This document shows positions 34,324 to 43,516 of a DNA stretch of 64,000 nucleotides, one piece after another. Position 1 is the first letter of the stretch; every line of letters begins with the position of its first letter. A model generated the notes under the pieces. That model worked only from the letters and a program-made list of their open reading frames with translations. It was not told where the DNA came from and searched no databases. Location: NCBI RefSeq assembly GCF_025717675.1, contig NZ_JAJIRT010000002.1:186001-250000 (forward strand), in the 5' to 3' direction. Origin of the DNA: Paucibacter sp. DJ2R-2 (GTDB lineage: Bacteria; Pseudomonadota; Gammaproteobacteria; Burkholderiales; Burkholderiaceae_C). The translations under genes were made by a program, and so were the position numbers.

Positions 34324-36276
34324 TCAGTCGCTGCCGCCCTGCGCGGTCGCCCAGGGGCCCGTCACGCCGTCGAGTTCGCAATCCCAGAGCGCCTGCACAT
34401 CCATGGCATCGCGCAAACCTTCGGCGTAGACCTTGAGTGCCAGGCTGCGCAGCATGACCAGCATGCCTCGCACAAAGGCGGCGCGCGCCGCGTCGCCCGA
34501 GGCGCCGCTGACGACCGAGGCGTCGAGCTTCACATAGTCCAAGCCTGCCTGGTAGAGCCGGTCGACCTGGGCCAAGCCCGCGCCGGCATGCTCCAAGCCC
34601 AGCTTGACGCCCAGCGGTCGCAGCTGCCGACCCATCTCCAGCAAGAGATCGAAATGCTGCACCGCGGCCGTCTCGGCCAACTCCAGGCCCAGCTTGCGGG
34701 CGGCTTGTGGCGCCTGGAAGACCTGCTCGCGCAAGCGCGCGACAAAGCCGCCGTCGAGCAGGCTGGCCGGGGCGATATTGACGCAGCGCAGCTTGCCGTC
34801 GCGGGCGATCGCCTCCAGCGCCAGGCTGACGGCCAACAGGTCCACCTCGGCCGTCAAGCGGCTGCGCACCGCCAGGGGCAGCCAGCGCGCGGCCGGCTCG
34901 AAGGGGCCGTCGGCCTCCAGCTGCAGCTGCAATGGGCATTCCAGATGCACGACTTGACCCTCGCGGTCGAGCAGAGGGAACTGGCTCAGGCGAGCGCGGC
35001 GCTCCTTCAGGGCCTCGAGAATCTGCGCGCGCCACACGCGCTCGCCCTGGGCGCTGCTGCCGCCCTCGGCGCCGGCCGTGCCGGCCGCTCCTGCATTGGG
35101 GCCGCGGAAAAAGTCCACCACATAGCCGGACTGGGTCTCGGAGCGCGCCAAGGCCGCATCGGCCTCGCCGAACCATTGGCCCAGGCTGAGTTCACGCGGC
35201 AGATCCACAGCGCCCAGCGAAACCTGAATGCCCGCGCCCAGACCGGGCAGGCTGACACGCAAGGCATCGGCCAAGGCCTGGGCCGTCTCGGCGGCCACAT
35301 CGGGGGCGGGCAACCAGAGCGCGAAGTCCGAGCCGTTGAGGCGGCCGCCCAGGCAACCACGCACCCGGTCCGGGTAAGCCTTGACCGCACGCGACAGGGT
35401 CAGCAATGCCTGGTCGACCGCCGGCCGGCCCAGACGCTGATTGAGCAGGGCCAGATCACGCAGGCGCAAGAGCACCAGGCCGCCCCGCGCCGGGCCCTCG
35501 TCGCGCGTCAGGGCCGACTCCAGCTCGGCCAGGAAATGCTTGCGCGTGCTCATGCCGGTCAAGGGGTCGCAATGGGCTTGCAAGCGCAAGGCCTGCAGCT
35601 GTTCGCCCTGGGCTTCGAACATGGCCTTGACGCGCGTCACCATGGCATTCATGGCCTCGGTCAGGCGCTGCAGCTCGGGCACATGGGGCAGCTCAAGCAG
35701 GGAAAAATTGCCCTCCATCACGGCTCGCGCCTGGGCCACCGCGTTGTCGAGCGGGCGGCGGATGCGATGCAAGGCCAGATAGGCGCCGACGCTGGCCAGC
35801 AGACCCAGGCCCAGCAACAAGGCCGCCATGCGGGTGACGCTGCGCCAGAGTTCGTCGTGCGCATAGGCGCTGTGGCTGAGCACCTCGACCGAGCCGATGG
35901 CATTCCAACCACTGGACAGCTGGGCCACGCCGGGCTGCACGGCAATCGGCGTGAGCGCAATAAACCAGGCCGGGGCGGCGCTGGCACGGGCCGGGGCAAC
36001 ACGCTCGAAGGCCAGTTGGCCGTTGGGCTTGCGCCAGGCCACGCGCTGGTAATAGCCGGTATCGAACTGGGCCGAGATCAGCAGCTGCATCAGCTCGGCG
36101 TCCCCACCTTGCTGGGACAGAGCCAGGGCCAGGGCCGCCGCGTTGTCGCTGTTCTTGATCTGCAGCTGGGTTTGCAGCAGCTGCCGGGTCGAAACCGTGC
36201 TGACCGCGACGCTGCCCAACAAGGAGGCGAGAACCACGCCCAGCACCAGCAGCCAGACTTGACGCATCAAGGACAT
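34324..36276 (-). CDS. lapD: LapD-type inner-membrane c-di-GMP receptor (degenerate GGDEF-EAL)
   Basis: 650 residues from ATG 36276, with GGAGG at good spacing. TM1 (residues 7-27), a periplasmic LapD/MoxY-type output domain (about 28-150), TM2 (about 150-170) and a HAMP segment precede GGDEF and EAL domains. Both are degenerate: the GGDEF motif reads GRLNGSDF, EAL becomes ECP, and the metal-binding DDFGTG equivalent is LEHAGAG. Loss of enzyme motifs with a bound-ligand fold is the hallmark of LapD, which sequesters the LapG protease when c-di-GMP is high. lapG lies 53 bp upstream. Confidence 0.88.
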   Translation of the reverse strand: MSLMRQVWLLVLGVVLASLLGSVAVSTVSTRQLLQTQLQIKNSDNAAALALALSQQGGDAELMQLLISAQFDTGYYQRVAWRKPNGQLAFERVAPARASAAPAWFIALTPIAVQPGVAQLSSGWNAIGSVEVLSHSAYAHDELWRSVTRMAALLLGLGLLASVGAYLALHRIRRPLDNAVAQARAVMEGNFSLLELPHVPELQRLTEAMNAMVTRVKAMFEAQGEQLQALRLQAHCDPLTGMSTRKHFLAELESALTRDEGPARGGLVLLRLRDLALLNQRLGRPAVDQALLTLSRAVKAYPDRVRGCLGGRLNGSDFALWLPAPDVAAETAQALADALRVSLPGLGAGIQVSLGAVDLPRELSLGQWFGEADAALARSETQSGYVVDFFRGPNAGAAGTAGAEGGSSAQGERVWRAQILEALKERRARLSQFPLLDREGQVVHLECPLQLQLEADGPFEPAARWLPLAVRSRLTAEVDLLAVSLALEAIARDGKLRCVNIAPASLLDGGFVARLREQVFQAPQAARKLGLELAETAAVQHFDLLLEMGRQLRPLGVKLGLEHAGAGLAQVDRLYQAGLDYVKLDASVVSGASGDAARAAFVRGMLVMLRSLALKVYAEGLRDAMDVQALWDCELDGVTGPWATAQGGSD

Positions 36277-36329
36277 GGGAAGCACCTCCGCAACTGGGTT
36301 TGTTCGTTCGTATTCATGGTCATGGTGAT

Positions 36330-37079
36330 TCAGAACCCTTCCGCCCGGGCTTTGCTGAGCAGATCGCGCCATTGTGAGAGCCGTGCCAGCGGGTCGCCGG
36401 CCGACGTGGCACCGACACCCTGCCACAGTCCCTCGCCATTGAAGCTGAAGACCGGCTGCAAATCCGTGCGCTGCGAGGCCGGCTTCACATCGGGCAGCAG
36501 GTTGTCCAGGATCAGCGGCTCGGCGCCGGGCTCGGCGTAGTAGGCCAACACCATATGGGCCAGGGTGCGGCCGCCCAGCTGGGCGCGGACATAGACCATG
36601 CGCAGCTTGGCCACCGGTGTGCCGCTGTTGAGCAGGCTGAAGTATTTGGCGATGGCGTAGTCCTCGCAATCACCGCGGCCCTTGTCCAGGCTTTCCAGGG
36701 GGCTGGCCCAAAAATCAGGCACACCCCAGACCTCGCTGTCATCGCGGAAGGCCAGGTGCTTGTTGACGAAGCTGTTGACCAGGCTCAGGCGCGGCAACTC
36801 TTCGACCGCCCCGGCCCGCTCGATCATCTGCAGCAGCTGCTGGGCTTCGCCGACCGTGCGCGGGCCGAAGCGCGCCGCCGCCTCCAGCACCTGCTGCCGG
36901 TCCAGGGCCTGGGCCGACTCGGGCGCCAGCGCCGGCAGGCCCAAGAAGGCCAGGGACAGCAGCAAAGCCGCCGGCCGGGCCCAGAACCGCGCACGGCGAA
37001 CCACCCCAGCCGCCAAGCGCGAAGCAGGTAGCGCTGCAGGCGGCCAATCGACAGTGGGGCTGCATACGCAAAATTGCAT
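36330..37079 (-). CDS. lapG: LapG-type periplasmic cysteine protease
   Basis: 249 residues, bacterial transglutaminase-like cysteine protease (DUF920). Catalytic triad: Cys138 in GRGDCEDYAIAKY, His175 in LAHMVLAYY and Asp192 in LILDNL, spaced as in LapG. A hydrophobic segment (about residues 35-58, LLLSLAFLGLPALAPESAQA) exports it. LapG clips the N-terminus of large RTX adhesins when LapD releases it, causing biofilm dispersal. The adhesin and its type I secretion genes are not in the window. Confidence 0.9.
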   Translation of the reverse strand: MQFCVCSPTVDWPPAALPASRLAAGVVRRARFWARPAALLLSLAFLGLPALAPESAQALDRQQVLEAAARFGPRTVGEAQQLLQMIERAGAVEELPRLSLVNSFVNKHLAFRDDSEVWGVPDFWASPLESLDKGRGDCEDYAIAKYFSLLNSGTPVAKLRMVYVRAQLGGRTLAHMVLAYYAEPGAEPLILDNLLPDVKPASQRTDLQPVFSFNGEGLWQGVGATSAGDPLARLSQWRDLLSKARAEGF

Positions 37080-37206
37080 GCGTCGGGGCGCCTCGTGAGA
37101 GAGAAATGAGGTTCAGGTGAGCCGGCCTGTGCCGATAATTCGAAAGACTGTAACCCTTGCACCTGCCTCCCGGCGCCAGCACAGGCGCCAAATCGCCCCC
37201 CAGTTC

Positions 37207-38070
37207 ATGAGCACTGCTTCAATCCGCCAAGAAATTGACAAGTCCCGCGCCAGCGGTGTGCTCAAACAGATCATCATCCCCCCCTGCCCCGAGCTGCTGG
37301 CCCGCCTGCAACAGGCCATGAACGCGGCCGAACCCGACCTCAACGAAATCGCCCGCATCGCCGCCAGCGATGTCGCCATGTCGGCCACCCTGCTGCGCAT
37401 CGCCAACAGCCCTCTGCACATTGCCGACGGCATGCCCTGCACGACCGTGGGCCAGGCCATGACGCGCATCGGCCTCAATGAAACCGCGGCCGTGATGACC
37501 GGCTTTCTCTTGCGCCACGCCATTCCCGTCAACAGCCCCCACCTGGCCCGCTTCTGGGAACGCTCGACCAAGCGAGCCCTGGCCTGCGCCTTCATCGCCC
37601 GCCAGCTGCCGGGGCTCTCACCCGACCTGGCCCACACCTACGGCCTGTTCTGCCACATCGGCATGCCGGTGCTGCTGCAAAGCCTGCGCGGCTATGGCAG
37701 CACCATGGTGGAGGCCGCCGCGCGCATCGACCGCAGCTACATCGCCACCGAGAACGCCAACCACCGCAGCGACCACGCGGTGGCCGGTGCCCTGCTGGCG
37801 CGCGCCTGGAATATGGCGCCTGAGCTGATGGCCGCCATCCGCTTGCATCACGACCTGGAGTCCCTGGGCCACGCCGGCATCGAGCCCGAGGTCCACACCT
37901 TGGTGGCGGCCGGCTTGGTGGCCGAACATCTGATGCGCCAGCACGAAGGCCTCAGCGAAGACGCCGACTGGGCCCAGCACCACCAGGCCGCCCTCGACTG
38001 GCTGCACATCAGCCTGGACGATTTGGAGCATTGGGACGAGCTTTTGCGCCCTATCCTCGATCAGGCCTGA
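37207..38070 (+). CDS. HDOD-domain signalling protein
   Basis: 287 residues. The HDOD domain runs through about residues 15-220: IPPCPELLARLQQAM, ASDVAMSATLLRIANSPLH, AMTRIGLNET and CHIGMPVLLQSL. It lacks the metal-binding HD residues of true HD-GYP enzymes, as usual for HDOD. Such proteins take part in c-di-GMP or chemotaxis-related regulation, but the exact role is unknown. Start 37207 gives the usual family length. It is divergent from lapG, which may hint at a shared signalling context. Confidence 0.82.
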   Translation: MSTASIRQEIDKSRASGVLKQIIIPPCPELLARLQQAMNAAEPDLNEIARIAASDVAMSATLLRIANSPLHIADGMPCTTVGQAMTRIGLNETAAVMTGFLLRHAIPVNSPHLARFWERSTKRALACAFIARQLPGLSPDLAHTYGLFCHIGMPVLLQSLRGYGSTMVEAAARIDRSYIATENANHRSDHAVAGALLARAWNMAPELMAAIRLHHDLESLGHAGIEPEVHTLVAAGLVAEHLMRQHEGLSEDADWAQHHQAALDWLHISLDDLEHWDELLRPILDQA

Positions 38071-38107
38071 ACGCTGTCGGGCTGCCCGGCCCCGGCCTCT
38101 AAGCGGC

Positions 38108-38476
38108 CTAGACCGGCTTCAGCACACGCGTCGCGCCCGTGCGGAAGGAGGCCTTGCGGATGCGTCCGTCCTGCACCTCATAGATGCACAGCATCTCGAC
38201 CTGACCCAGACCCTCGGGCAAGTTGCGGGTGATCAACTCGAAGTCCACGACCACGGCACCCAGCACGGTGCGCGAGATCAGCTGCGCATGGAGATCGGGC
38301 TCGGCAAGGCGGACCGCAAAGCGCTCGCGCATTTGGGCATGTCCTTGGGCCAAGCGCTCCCCATGCAGATTGAACTGCTCAGCGTCTTCCGCATAAGTGG
38401 CCAGCAGGCGCTCGATGTCCCGGGCGTTGTAAGCGTCCAGCTGTTCCTGGACGACGGCGAGCGGAGAAGGTGAATG
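38108..38476 (-). CDS. SnoaL-like/NTF2-fold protein
   Basis: 122 residues from ATG 38476 (a GTG at 38506 would add ten). The pattern VVQEQLDAYNARDIERLLATYAEDAE, GHAQMRERFAVRLAEPDLHAQL and IYEVQDGRIRKASFRTG is that of nuclear-transport-factor-2-like steroid isomerase/SnoaL folds. These are small cytoplasmic enzymes or binding proteins with diverse substrates; no catalytic residue can be assigned. The two flanking genes on the plus strand are unrelated. Confidence 0.78.
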   Translation of the reverse strand, partial: HSPSPLAVVQEQLDAYNARDIERLLATYAEDAEQFNLHGERLAQGHAQMRERFAVRLAEPDLHAQLISRTVLGAVVVDFELITRNLPEGLGQVEMLCIYEVQDGRIRKASFRTGATRVLKPV

Positions 38477-38629
38477 CATCGCGAGAATTTCCGGTGGTTT
38501 GCCCACTGGCGGGCGGCGGGCTTAGATTTAGGCCGGCCGATTGTGCATGCCCAGACCCCTCGCTGACCCTTACATTGGCCGAGCCGTAGATTTGCCATCA
38601 TTCGCCATCACCTATCCCGGAGCCTCGCC

Positions 38630-39115
38630 ATGATCCACAAAGCCATCGCCACCGCCTGCCTGGCCCTGTTCAGCCTGGCGGCTCAAGCGCAGCCGACCGC
38701 CCCGGCCGCAAGTTCGGCAGCGGCTGCGTCCCCGTACGACGCCGCCCTGGCCAAGACCCTGGGCGCCGACGAGCGCGGCATGCGCCCCTATGTGCTGGTG
38801 ATCCTCAAGAGCGGGCCGAACAAGCTGCCGGCCGGGCCCGAGCGCGACGCCATGTTCAAAGGCCATTTCGCCAATATGAGTCGGCTGGCGGCCGAGGGCA
38901 AGCTGGCCGTGGCCGGCCCGCTGGACGGCGTCGACGGCTGGCGCGGCCTGTTTGTCTTTGCCGTGGCCGACCTGGAGGAAGCCCGCACCCTGGCCGCCAC
39001 CGACCCGGTGCTGATCCAGGGCGAGATGGTGGCCGAGTTCCACAAGTTCTACGGCTCGGCGGCACTGATGGCCGTGCGCGAGATTCACGACAAACTGCAG
39101 CCGCCCAAGCGCTGA
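38630..39115 (+). CDS. Exported YciI-like protein
   Basis: 161 residues. Signal peptide MIHKAIATACLALFSLAAQAQ, an Ala/Ser-rich linker, then a YciI-like dimeric alpha-beta barrel domain: RPYVLVILKSGPNK, HFANMSRLAAEGKLAVAGPLDG and LEEARTLAATDPVLIQGEM. Cytoplasmic YciI relatives are linked to muconolactone isomerase-like folds; the exported form has no known function. GGAG is present before the ATG. Confidence 0.75.
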   Translation: MIHKAIATACLALFSLAAQAQPTAPAASSAAAASPYDAALAKTLGADERGMRPYVLVILKSGPNKLPAGPERDAMFKGHFANMSRLAAEGKLAVAGPLDGVDGWRGLFVFAVADLEEARTLAATDPVLIQGEMVAEFHKFYGSAALMAVREIHDKLQPPKR

Positions 39116-39131
39116 AACACCCCTTTGGCGC

Positions 39132-41213
39132 TCAGGCTGGCCCGCCGTGGCGCGCCAGCCAGGCATGCACTTCCCCGTACCACTGGCGCGAGTTGGCAGG
39201 CTTGAGGATCCAGTGGTTCTCGTCCGGGAACCAGAGCAGGCGCGCATCGACCCCGCGCGCCTTCAAGGTGTTGTAGTAGGCCAAAGCATTGTGCTCGGGC
39301 ACGCGGTAGTCGAGCGCGCCCTGGGTGATCAGGGTGGGCGTGTCCATGGCTGCGGCGAAGCTGAGCGGGTTCTGTGCCGCCACCTTGGCAGGGTCGGCCC
39401 AGTAGGTGGCGCCGAGGTCACGGTGGCGCTGCAAATAGCTGTCGGCGCTCCAGGTGGCGACGCGGTCGAACACGCCAGCGTGGCAGATGTAGGCGCGGTA
39501 GCGGCCGGCCGGCACATGGCCATTCATCCAGGCCACCATAAAGCCGCCATAACTGCCACCACTGGCGTACAGGCGCCGGCGGTCGGCCCAGGGCTGGGCC
39601 AGCAGCCAGTCGCTGCCGGCCTCGATGTCCTGCAGCTCCAACTCGCCCATGCGGCCCATGATGCTGTGGCGGAAAGCGTGGCCAAAGCCGCTGGAGCCGT
39701 GGTAATTCACCATCGCCACAACATGGCCCTGGCTGGCCAGCAGATGCGCATTCCAGCGGTAGCTGAAGGTGTCGCCCGAGGCCGAATACGGCCCGCCGTG
39801 GATCACCTGCAGCAGCGGGTGCTTCTTGCGGGCATTGAAGCCAGGCGGGAAGACCAGCCACATCTGCACCGGCTCACCCAGGGCGCCTTTGATCGTGACT
39901 TCCTGGACCCGCCCGAGCTGCATGCCGGCCAACAGTTCGTCATTGAAGGCATCGATGCGTTGCAGCGCCGCACCGCCCGGGCCGACCCGGGAAACCGGAG
40001 CGAGCGGCCCGGCCAACAGGCGCACCGGGTGCTGCAGGCTGTCGGCCGCCAGCGCCAGCATGGGTTCCGTGGTGCCGGCCGCCGTTTGGCTGGCAATGTC
40101 AAAGCTTTGCAGCCAGCCGCCGGTCCAGACCCGCTGCGCGGCCGCTTCGGCCAGCGGGCGGCGCCAGAGATGGCAGCGCCCCTGCTGCTGGGCGGCGAAG
40201 AAGATGCTGCGGCCATCGGGCGCCCAGCGCAGCGGCGCACTGGGCTCGATCTCGCAGACCGGCGCCTGCTCGGCCGGCAGCAGCTGCCAGGCCACGGCGG
40301 CGCTGTCGATGGCATCGGCGGCAATCAGGGCCAGGCGAGCCAGTTCGGTGTGGGTCGGCTGGCGCGGAGTCGCCAGCAAGGCCAGTCCGCCGCCCTGCGG
40401 GGCAAAGCGCGGCGCACGAAAACTCCAGGCCGGCTCGTCGAGCAGGGGGCGAATACGTCGCTCGGCCAGATTCAGCTCGGCCAGGGCATGGCGCTGGCCG
40501 GCCTGCTGGACCGCGGCCGGATCATGTTCGAAGACGATGCGGCGGCCGTCCGGGCTGATGTCGAAACTGTCGGCGTCGCTGCCGGCGCGCGGCAGCTCCA
40601 GGCCGCTGCCCTCCATCAGCAAGCGGACCCGGCCGCTCGCCACGTTCAGGCGCAGCAGCTGCAGCACCCGCCCGACCGGCAAGTTCTCATCGAAATGGCG
40701 GTACTGGGCCTCGCTGGTGGCCAGACCACTTTCCAGGCGCGCGGCGAACTCGCGCTGACGCCGGTTCTGTGCCGCCAAACCGCGCAGCTCGGGCCAGACC
40801 CAGGCCATGAAGATGATGTGGCGGCCGTCAGGCATCCACTTGAAGGCCTCGATGCCGGCAGCGACTTCGCTGATGCGGTGGGCCTCGCCGCCATCGGCGG
40901 CAATCAGGTAAAGCTGCCGGCTCTCGTCACGCCGGCCCTGCTGCTCGCGCCGGGCCAGAAAGGCGATCTGGCGGCCATCGGGCGACCAGGCGGGCTGGCT
41001 GTCCTTGTCGCCGCACTGCGTCAGCGCACGTGCCGCAACCGGGCCCGCGGTGGGCAGCAGCCACAGCTGGCTGAGGCGGCCCCGACCATCCGGTGAGGGG
41101 TCCGGGCGACTCAGGCTGCAGACCACCTGGCTGCCATCGGGTGAAAGGGCCAAGCCGGCCAGCCTTTGCAGCTGGTTCAGGGCTTCGAAATCAATCGGGC
41201 GGGAAGAAACCAT
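39132..41213 (-). CDS. S9-family serine peptidase (acylaminoacyl peptidase type)
   Basis: 693 residues: an N-terminal seven-bladed beta-propeller (about 1-420) with WD40/TolB-like repeats (e.g. QPAWSPDGRQIAFLARR), then an alpha/beta hydrolase domain. The catalytic triad is Ser554 in GGSYGGFM, Asp in QGALDYRVP and His in DENHWI. No signal peptide, so the enzyme is probably cytoplasmic and trims peptides, as in the S9C group. It is transcribed alone and is convergent with the YciI-like gene. Confidence 0.9.
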   Translation of the reverse strand: MVSSRPIDFEALNQLQRLAGLALSPDGSQVVCSLSRPDPSPDGRGRLSQLWLLPTAGPVAARALTQCGDKDSQPAWSPDGRQIAFLARREQQGRRDESRQLYLIAADGGEAHRISEVAAGIEAFKWMPDGRHIIFMAWVWPELRGLAAQNRRQREFAARLESGLATSEAQYRHFDENLPVGRVLQLLRLNVASGRVRLLMEGSGLELPRAGSDADSFDISPDGRRIVFEHDPAAVQQAGQRHALAELNLAERRIRPLLDEPAWSFRAPRFAPQGGGLALLATPRQPTHTELARLALIAADAIDSAAVAWQLLPAEQAPVCEIEPSAPLRWAPDGRSIFFAAQQQGRCHLWRRPLAEAAAQRVWTGGWLQSFDIASQTAAGTTEPMLALAADSLQHPVRLLAGPLAPVSRVGPGGAALQRIDAFNDELLAGMQLGRVQEVTIKGALGEPVQMWLVFPPGFNARKKHPLLQVIHGGPYSASGDTFSYRWNAHLLASQGHVVAMVNYHGSSGFGHAFRHSIMGRMGELELQDIEAGSDWLLAQPWADRRRLYASGGSYGGFMVAWMNGHVPAGRYRAYICHAGVFDRVATWSADSYLQRHRDLGATYWADPAKVAAQNPLSFAAAMDTPTLITQGALDYRVPEHNALAYYNTLKARGVDARLLWFPDENHWILKPANSRQWYGEVHAWLARHGGPA

Positions 41214-41312
41214 GGCCCGCAGTCTAGCGATGCGGGCAGGCTGCTGCCGATCAGCCGGGCCCCGGCCGCCTGAGGCGGCGCCGGGGCTCCAACTGCAACT
41301 CCAGCTCAGTGC

Positions 41313-42374
41313 TCAGGGCAGCGGCGGGGTGTTTTCCGCAAAGTACTCGTGGGTGTCGGCGTTGTCCAGGGCCTTGGTCGGGTTGGAGATGGCCAGGGAC
41401 TTGGCGGCGCTCTGGCCGTAGGCCCAATCATCGGTGCCCGCCACCACATTGAAGTGCGTCATCTCGTGCACCAAGGTGCCGGCCTTGGAGTCGGTGCCGG
41501 TCAGCGGCGCGCTCCAGAAGGCATTGCAGACGTAGATCTTGTAGGGCTGGGTCGGATAGACGTAGGCGTAATAGCTCTGTTTGCAGCTGCAATCCAGGGT
41601 CACGGCCTTGTTCTTGAAGGCATCGTTGGTTGCCACGAAGTGCGCCTTGGCGGTGTTCCAGTTGGCGGCCGTGTAGGAACCGAACCAGGTCTTGTAGCGC
41701 TGCGTGCCCGAGCCGGCTCCGCTCAGATAAGTCTGGGCGGCCTGGGAATAGTTGCTCGCTGCGGCGAACGCACTGGCCAGGGTGGTCTTTTGCGAGGCCG
41801 TGCAATTGCCGGTGTAGCTGATGCTGCTGGCCAGGGACGGGCTCTGCTCCTGCACCGCCTGCGGCGCTTGCGGGCTGCGGCCTTCCAGCCAGAAGTAGCT
41901 GGGCGCCGCTTCGGCCAGTGCCGTCAGGCCGCCGGTCTGCTTGCCCAGGCCGATGTACTCGATCGCGTAGCGGCCGTTCTGGCTCAGGTCATAGGTACCG
42001 GTCAGTTCGACCTCGAAGCTCTGGGTCTCGCCGGCGGCGATCAAGACATAGTCGGCCTCGGTCAGCGGGCCACGCTTGACCAGGGGGCCGGTGTAGTCGA
42101 CCGGCGCGCCATCGCGGGTGATGCGAAACAGTGCCGCCAAGGGCATGGGGCCGGGCAGCTGCGAACGCAGGATCTGGCGCGCCTGACGCGAGTTGTTGGT
42201 GATGCTGACGGTGACATGCACATCGACATCGCCCTTGAGCACGGGCTGGGCAAAGGACAGGCGCACGTCCAGGCCGCTGCTGGCAGGGGCGGCTTGCGCG
42301 CCGCTGGCGACGCTGCAGACCAGGGCGGCCACGGCCCAGGCACTCAAACTCGGGCTGACATTGATTCGCTTCAT
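41313..42374 (-). CDS. Secreted M35 metallopeptidase (peptidyl-Lys type)
   Basis: 353 residues from ATG 42374, preceded by GGAG. Signal peptide to about ASGAQA (residue 28), an immunoglobulin-like prodomain (about 30-150) and an aspzincin catalytic domain. Zinc site is LVHEMTHFNVVAGTDDWAYG (HExxH plus the GTxD Asp ligand), followed by NADTHEYFAEN. This is the fungal deuterolysin/bacterial peptidyl-Lys metalloendopeptidase family M35. Cysteine pairs support a secreted fold. No neighbour is linked to it in an operon. Confidence 0.88.
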   Translation of the reverse strand: MKRINVSPSLSAWAVAALVCSVASGAQAAPASSGLDVRLSFAQPVLKGDVDVHVTVSITNNSRQARQILRSQLPGPMPLAALFRITRDGAPVDYTGPLVKRGPLTEADYVLIAAGETQSFEVELTGTYDLSQNGRYAIEYIGLGKQTGGLTALAEAAPSYFWLEGRSPQAPQAVQEQSPSLASSISYTGNCTASQKTTLASAFAAASNYSQAAQTYLSGAGSGTQRYKTWFGSYTAANWNTAKAHFVATNDAFKNKAVTLDCSCKQSYYAYVYPTQPYKIYVCNAFWSAPLTGTDSKAGTLVHEMTHFNVVAGTDDWAYGQSAAKSLAISNPTKALDNADTHEYFAENTPPLP

Positions 42375-42453
42375 GTGTCGGTACTCCATGGGGTGGAAAG
42401 TTCGCCGCGCCACAGGCGGCAAGGCGTGGGCCACTCTAGGCAGAGCCGGGCTC

Positions 42454-42487
42454 GGCTCCCAGCTGTCAGCTCTTACAGCTGGGAGCC
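42454..42487. other. Perfect 12-bp inverted repeat (hairpin)
   Basis: GGCTCCCAGCTG (42454-42465) and CAGCTGGGAGCC (42476-42487) form a perfect stem around a 10-nt loop in the 233-bp divergent gap between the M35 gene and the hydrolase gene. There is no T run on either side, so an intrinsic terminator is unlikely. It could be an operator or an mRNA leader hairpin. Confidence 0.5.
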
Positions 42488-42607
42488 CTTCGTCCGGGAG
42501 GCTAGCCATCCATCGCGCGCCAGCGCCAGCCGTCGCATGGCGGCCCAAGCGGCCCAGTGGCCGCGACAAGATCCACCCATCGACACCGCCAACCCAAGGA
42601 GATCCCC

Positions 42608-43516
42608 ATGCTCAGAACCGCCAAGACGGCCCTCGCCACCATCACAGCCCTGCTGGCCCTGCAGGTCCACGCCGCCGCAACGCCGGCAACTGCGGCCACG
42701 CAACAGCGGCAGGACCTGCAGCTGAGCGTACGCGGTGAAGGCCGGCCGGTGCTGATGATCCCGGGCCTGAACAGCGCCGCCAGCGTCTGGGATGAAACCT
42801 GCAACCAGCTGCAACCGGGGGTGCGCTGCCTGATGGTGCAGCTGCCCGGCTTTGCCGGCCTGGCGCCGCTGGCCACGCCCGAGGGTTTTCTGGAGCAGAT
42901 CAAGGGCCAGCTGCAAACATTGCTCAAGCAAGAAGCGCCGCAGGGCGCGACCGTGGTCGGCCACAGCCTGGGCGGCGTGCTTGGCCTGATGTTGGCGGCC
43001 GACAACGCCGGCGCATCGGTTCGGCAGCTGGTGGTGGTGGATTCCCTGCCTTTTCTGCCCGGCATCCAAAACCCTGCGGCCACGGTCGAGCAGGTCAAGC
43101 CCATGGCCGAAGGCATGCGCACCGGCATGCGCAATGCGCCCGCCGAGGGTTTGCGCGCCCAGCTGACGCCCATGATGGCCGGCATGACGCGCGCACCCGA
43201 ACGCGTCGAAACCCTGGTCCAGTGGGGCCTGGCCAGCGACCGCCCCACCACCGCCCAAGCCATGTACGAGCTCTGGACCACCGACCTGCGCCCGCTCTTG
43301 CCACGCATCCAGGTGCCGACCACCGTGCTCGGCTCCTGGGCCGCTTACGAGCGCATGGGCAGCACCCAAGCCAGCACGCGTGCCATCTTCGAGCGACAGT
43401 ACGCCGGTCTGCCAGGTCTGGACCTGCAGATGAGCGCGCAGGGCTACCACTTTCTGATGTGGGACGACGCGAGCCTGGTGCTCGGCGCCGTCAAGAAAGC
43501 ACTGGCCGCTAACTGA
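42608..43516 (+). CDS. Exported alpha/beta hydrolase
   Basis: 302 residues. The signal peptide ends near LQVHAAA; ATG 42608 has AAGGAGA at ideal spacing. Motifs: MIPGLNSAASVWD, the nucleophile elbow VVGHSLGGVLG, and a late GYHFLMWDD that supplies the His. The protein resembles periplasmic hydrolases of the AB hydrolase 1 group (esterase or lipase-like). No substrate can be stated. It ends 8 bp inside the end of chrA, which is convergent. Confidence 0.8.
   Translation: MLRTAKTALATITALLALQVHAAATPATAATQQRQDLQLSVRGEGRPVLMIPGLNSAASVWDETCNQLQPGVRCLMVQLPGFAGLAPLATPEGFLEQIKGQLQTLLKQEAPQGATVVGHSLGGVLGLMLAADNAGASVRQLVVVDSLPFLPGIQNPAATVEQVKPMAEGMRTGMRNAPAEGLRAQLTPMMAGMTRAPERVETLVQWGLASDRPTTAQAMYELWTTDLRPLLPRIQVPTTVLGSWAAYERMGSTQASTRAIFERQYAGLPGLDLQMSAQGYHFLMWDDASLVLGAVKKALAAN

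Noticed and set aside
34588-36540. 650-codon open frame opposite lapD
   Set aside because: LapD shows domains and a strong ribosome-binding site; the opposite frame has only low-complexity sequence.
39147-41096. 649-codon open frame opposite the S9C peptidase
   Set aside because: Shadow of a well-supported gene; repetitive Gln/Arg/Gly composition.
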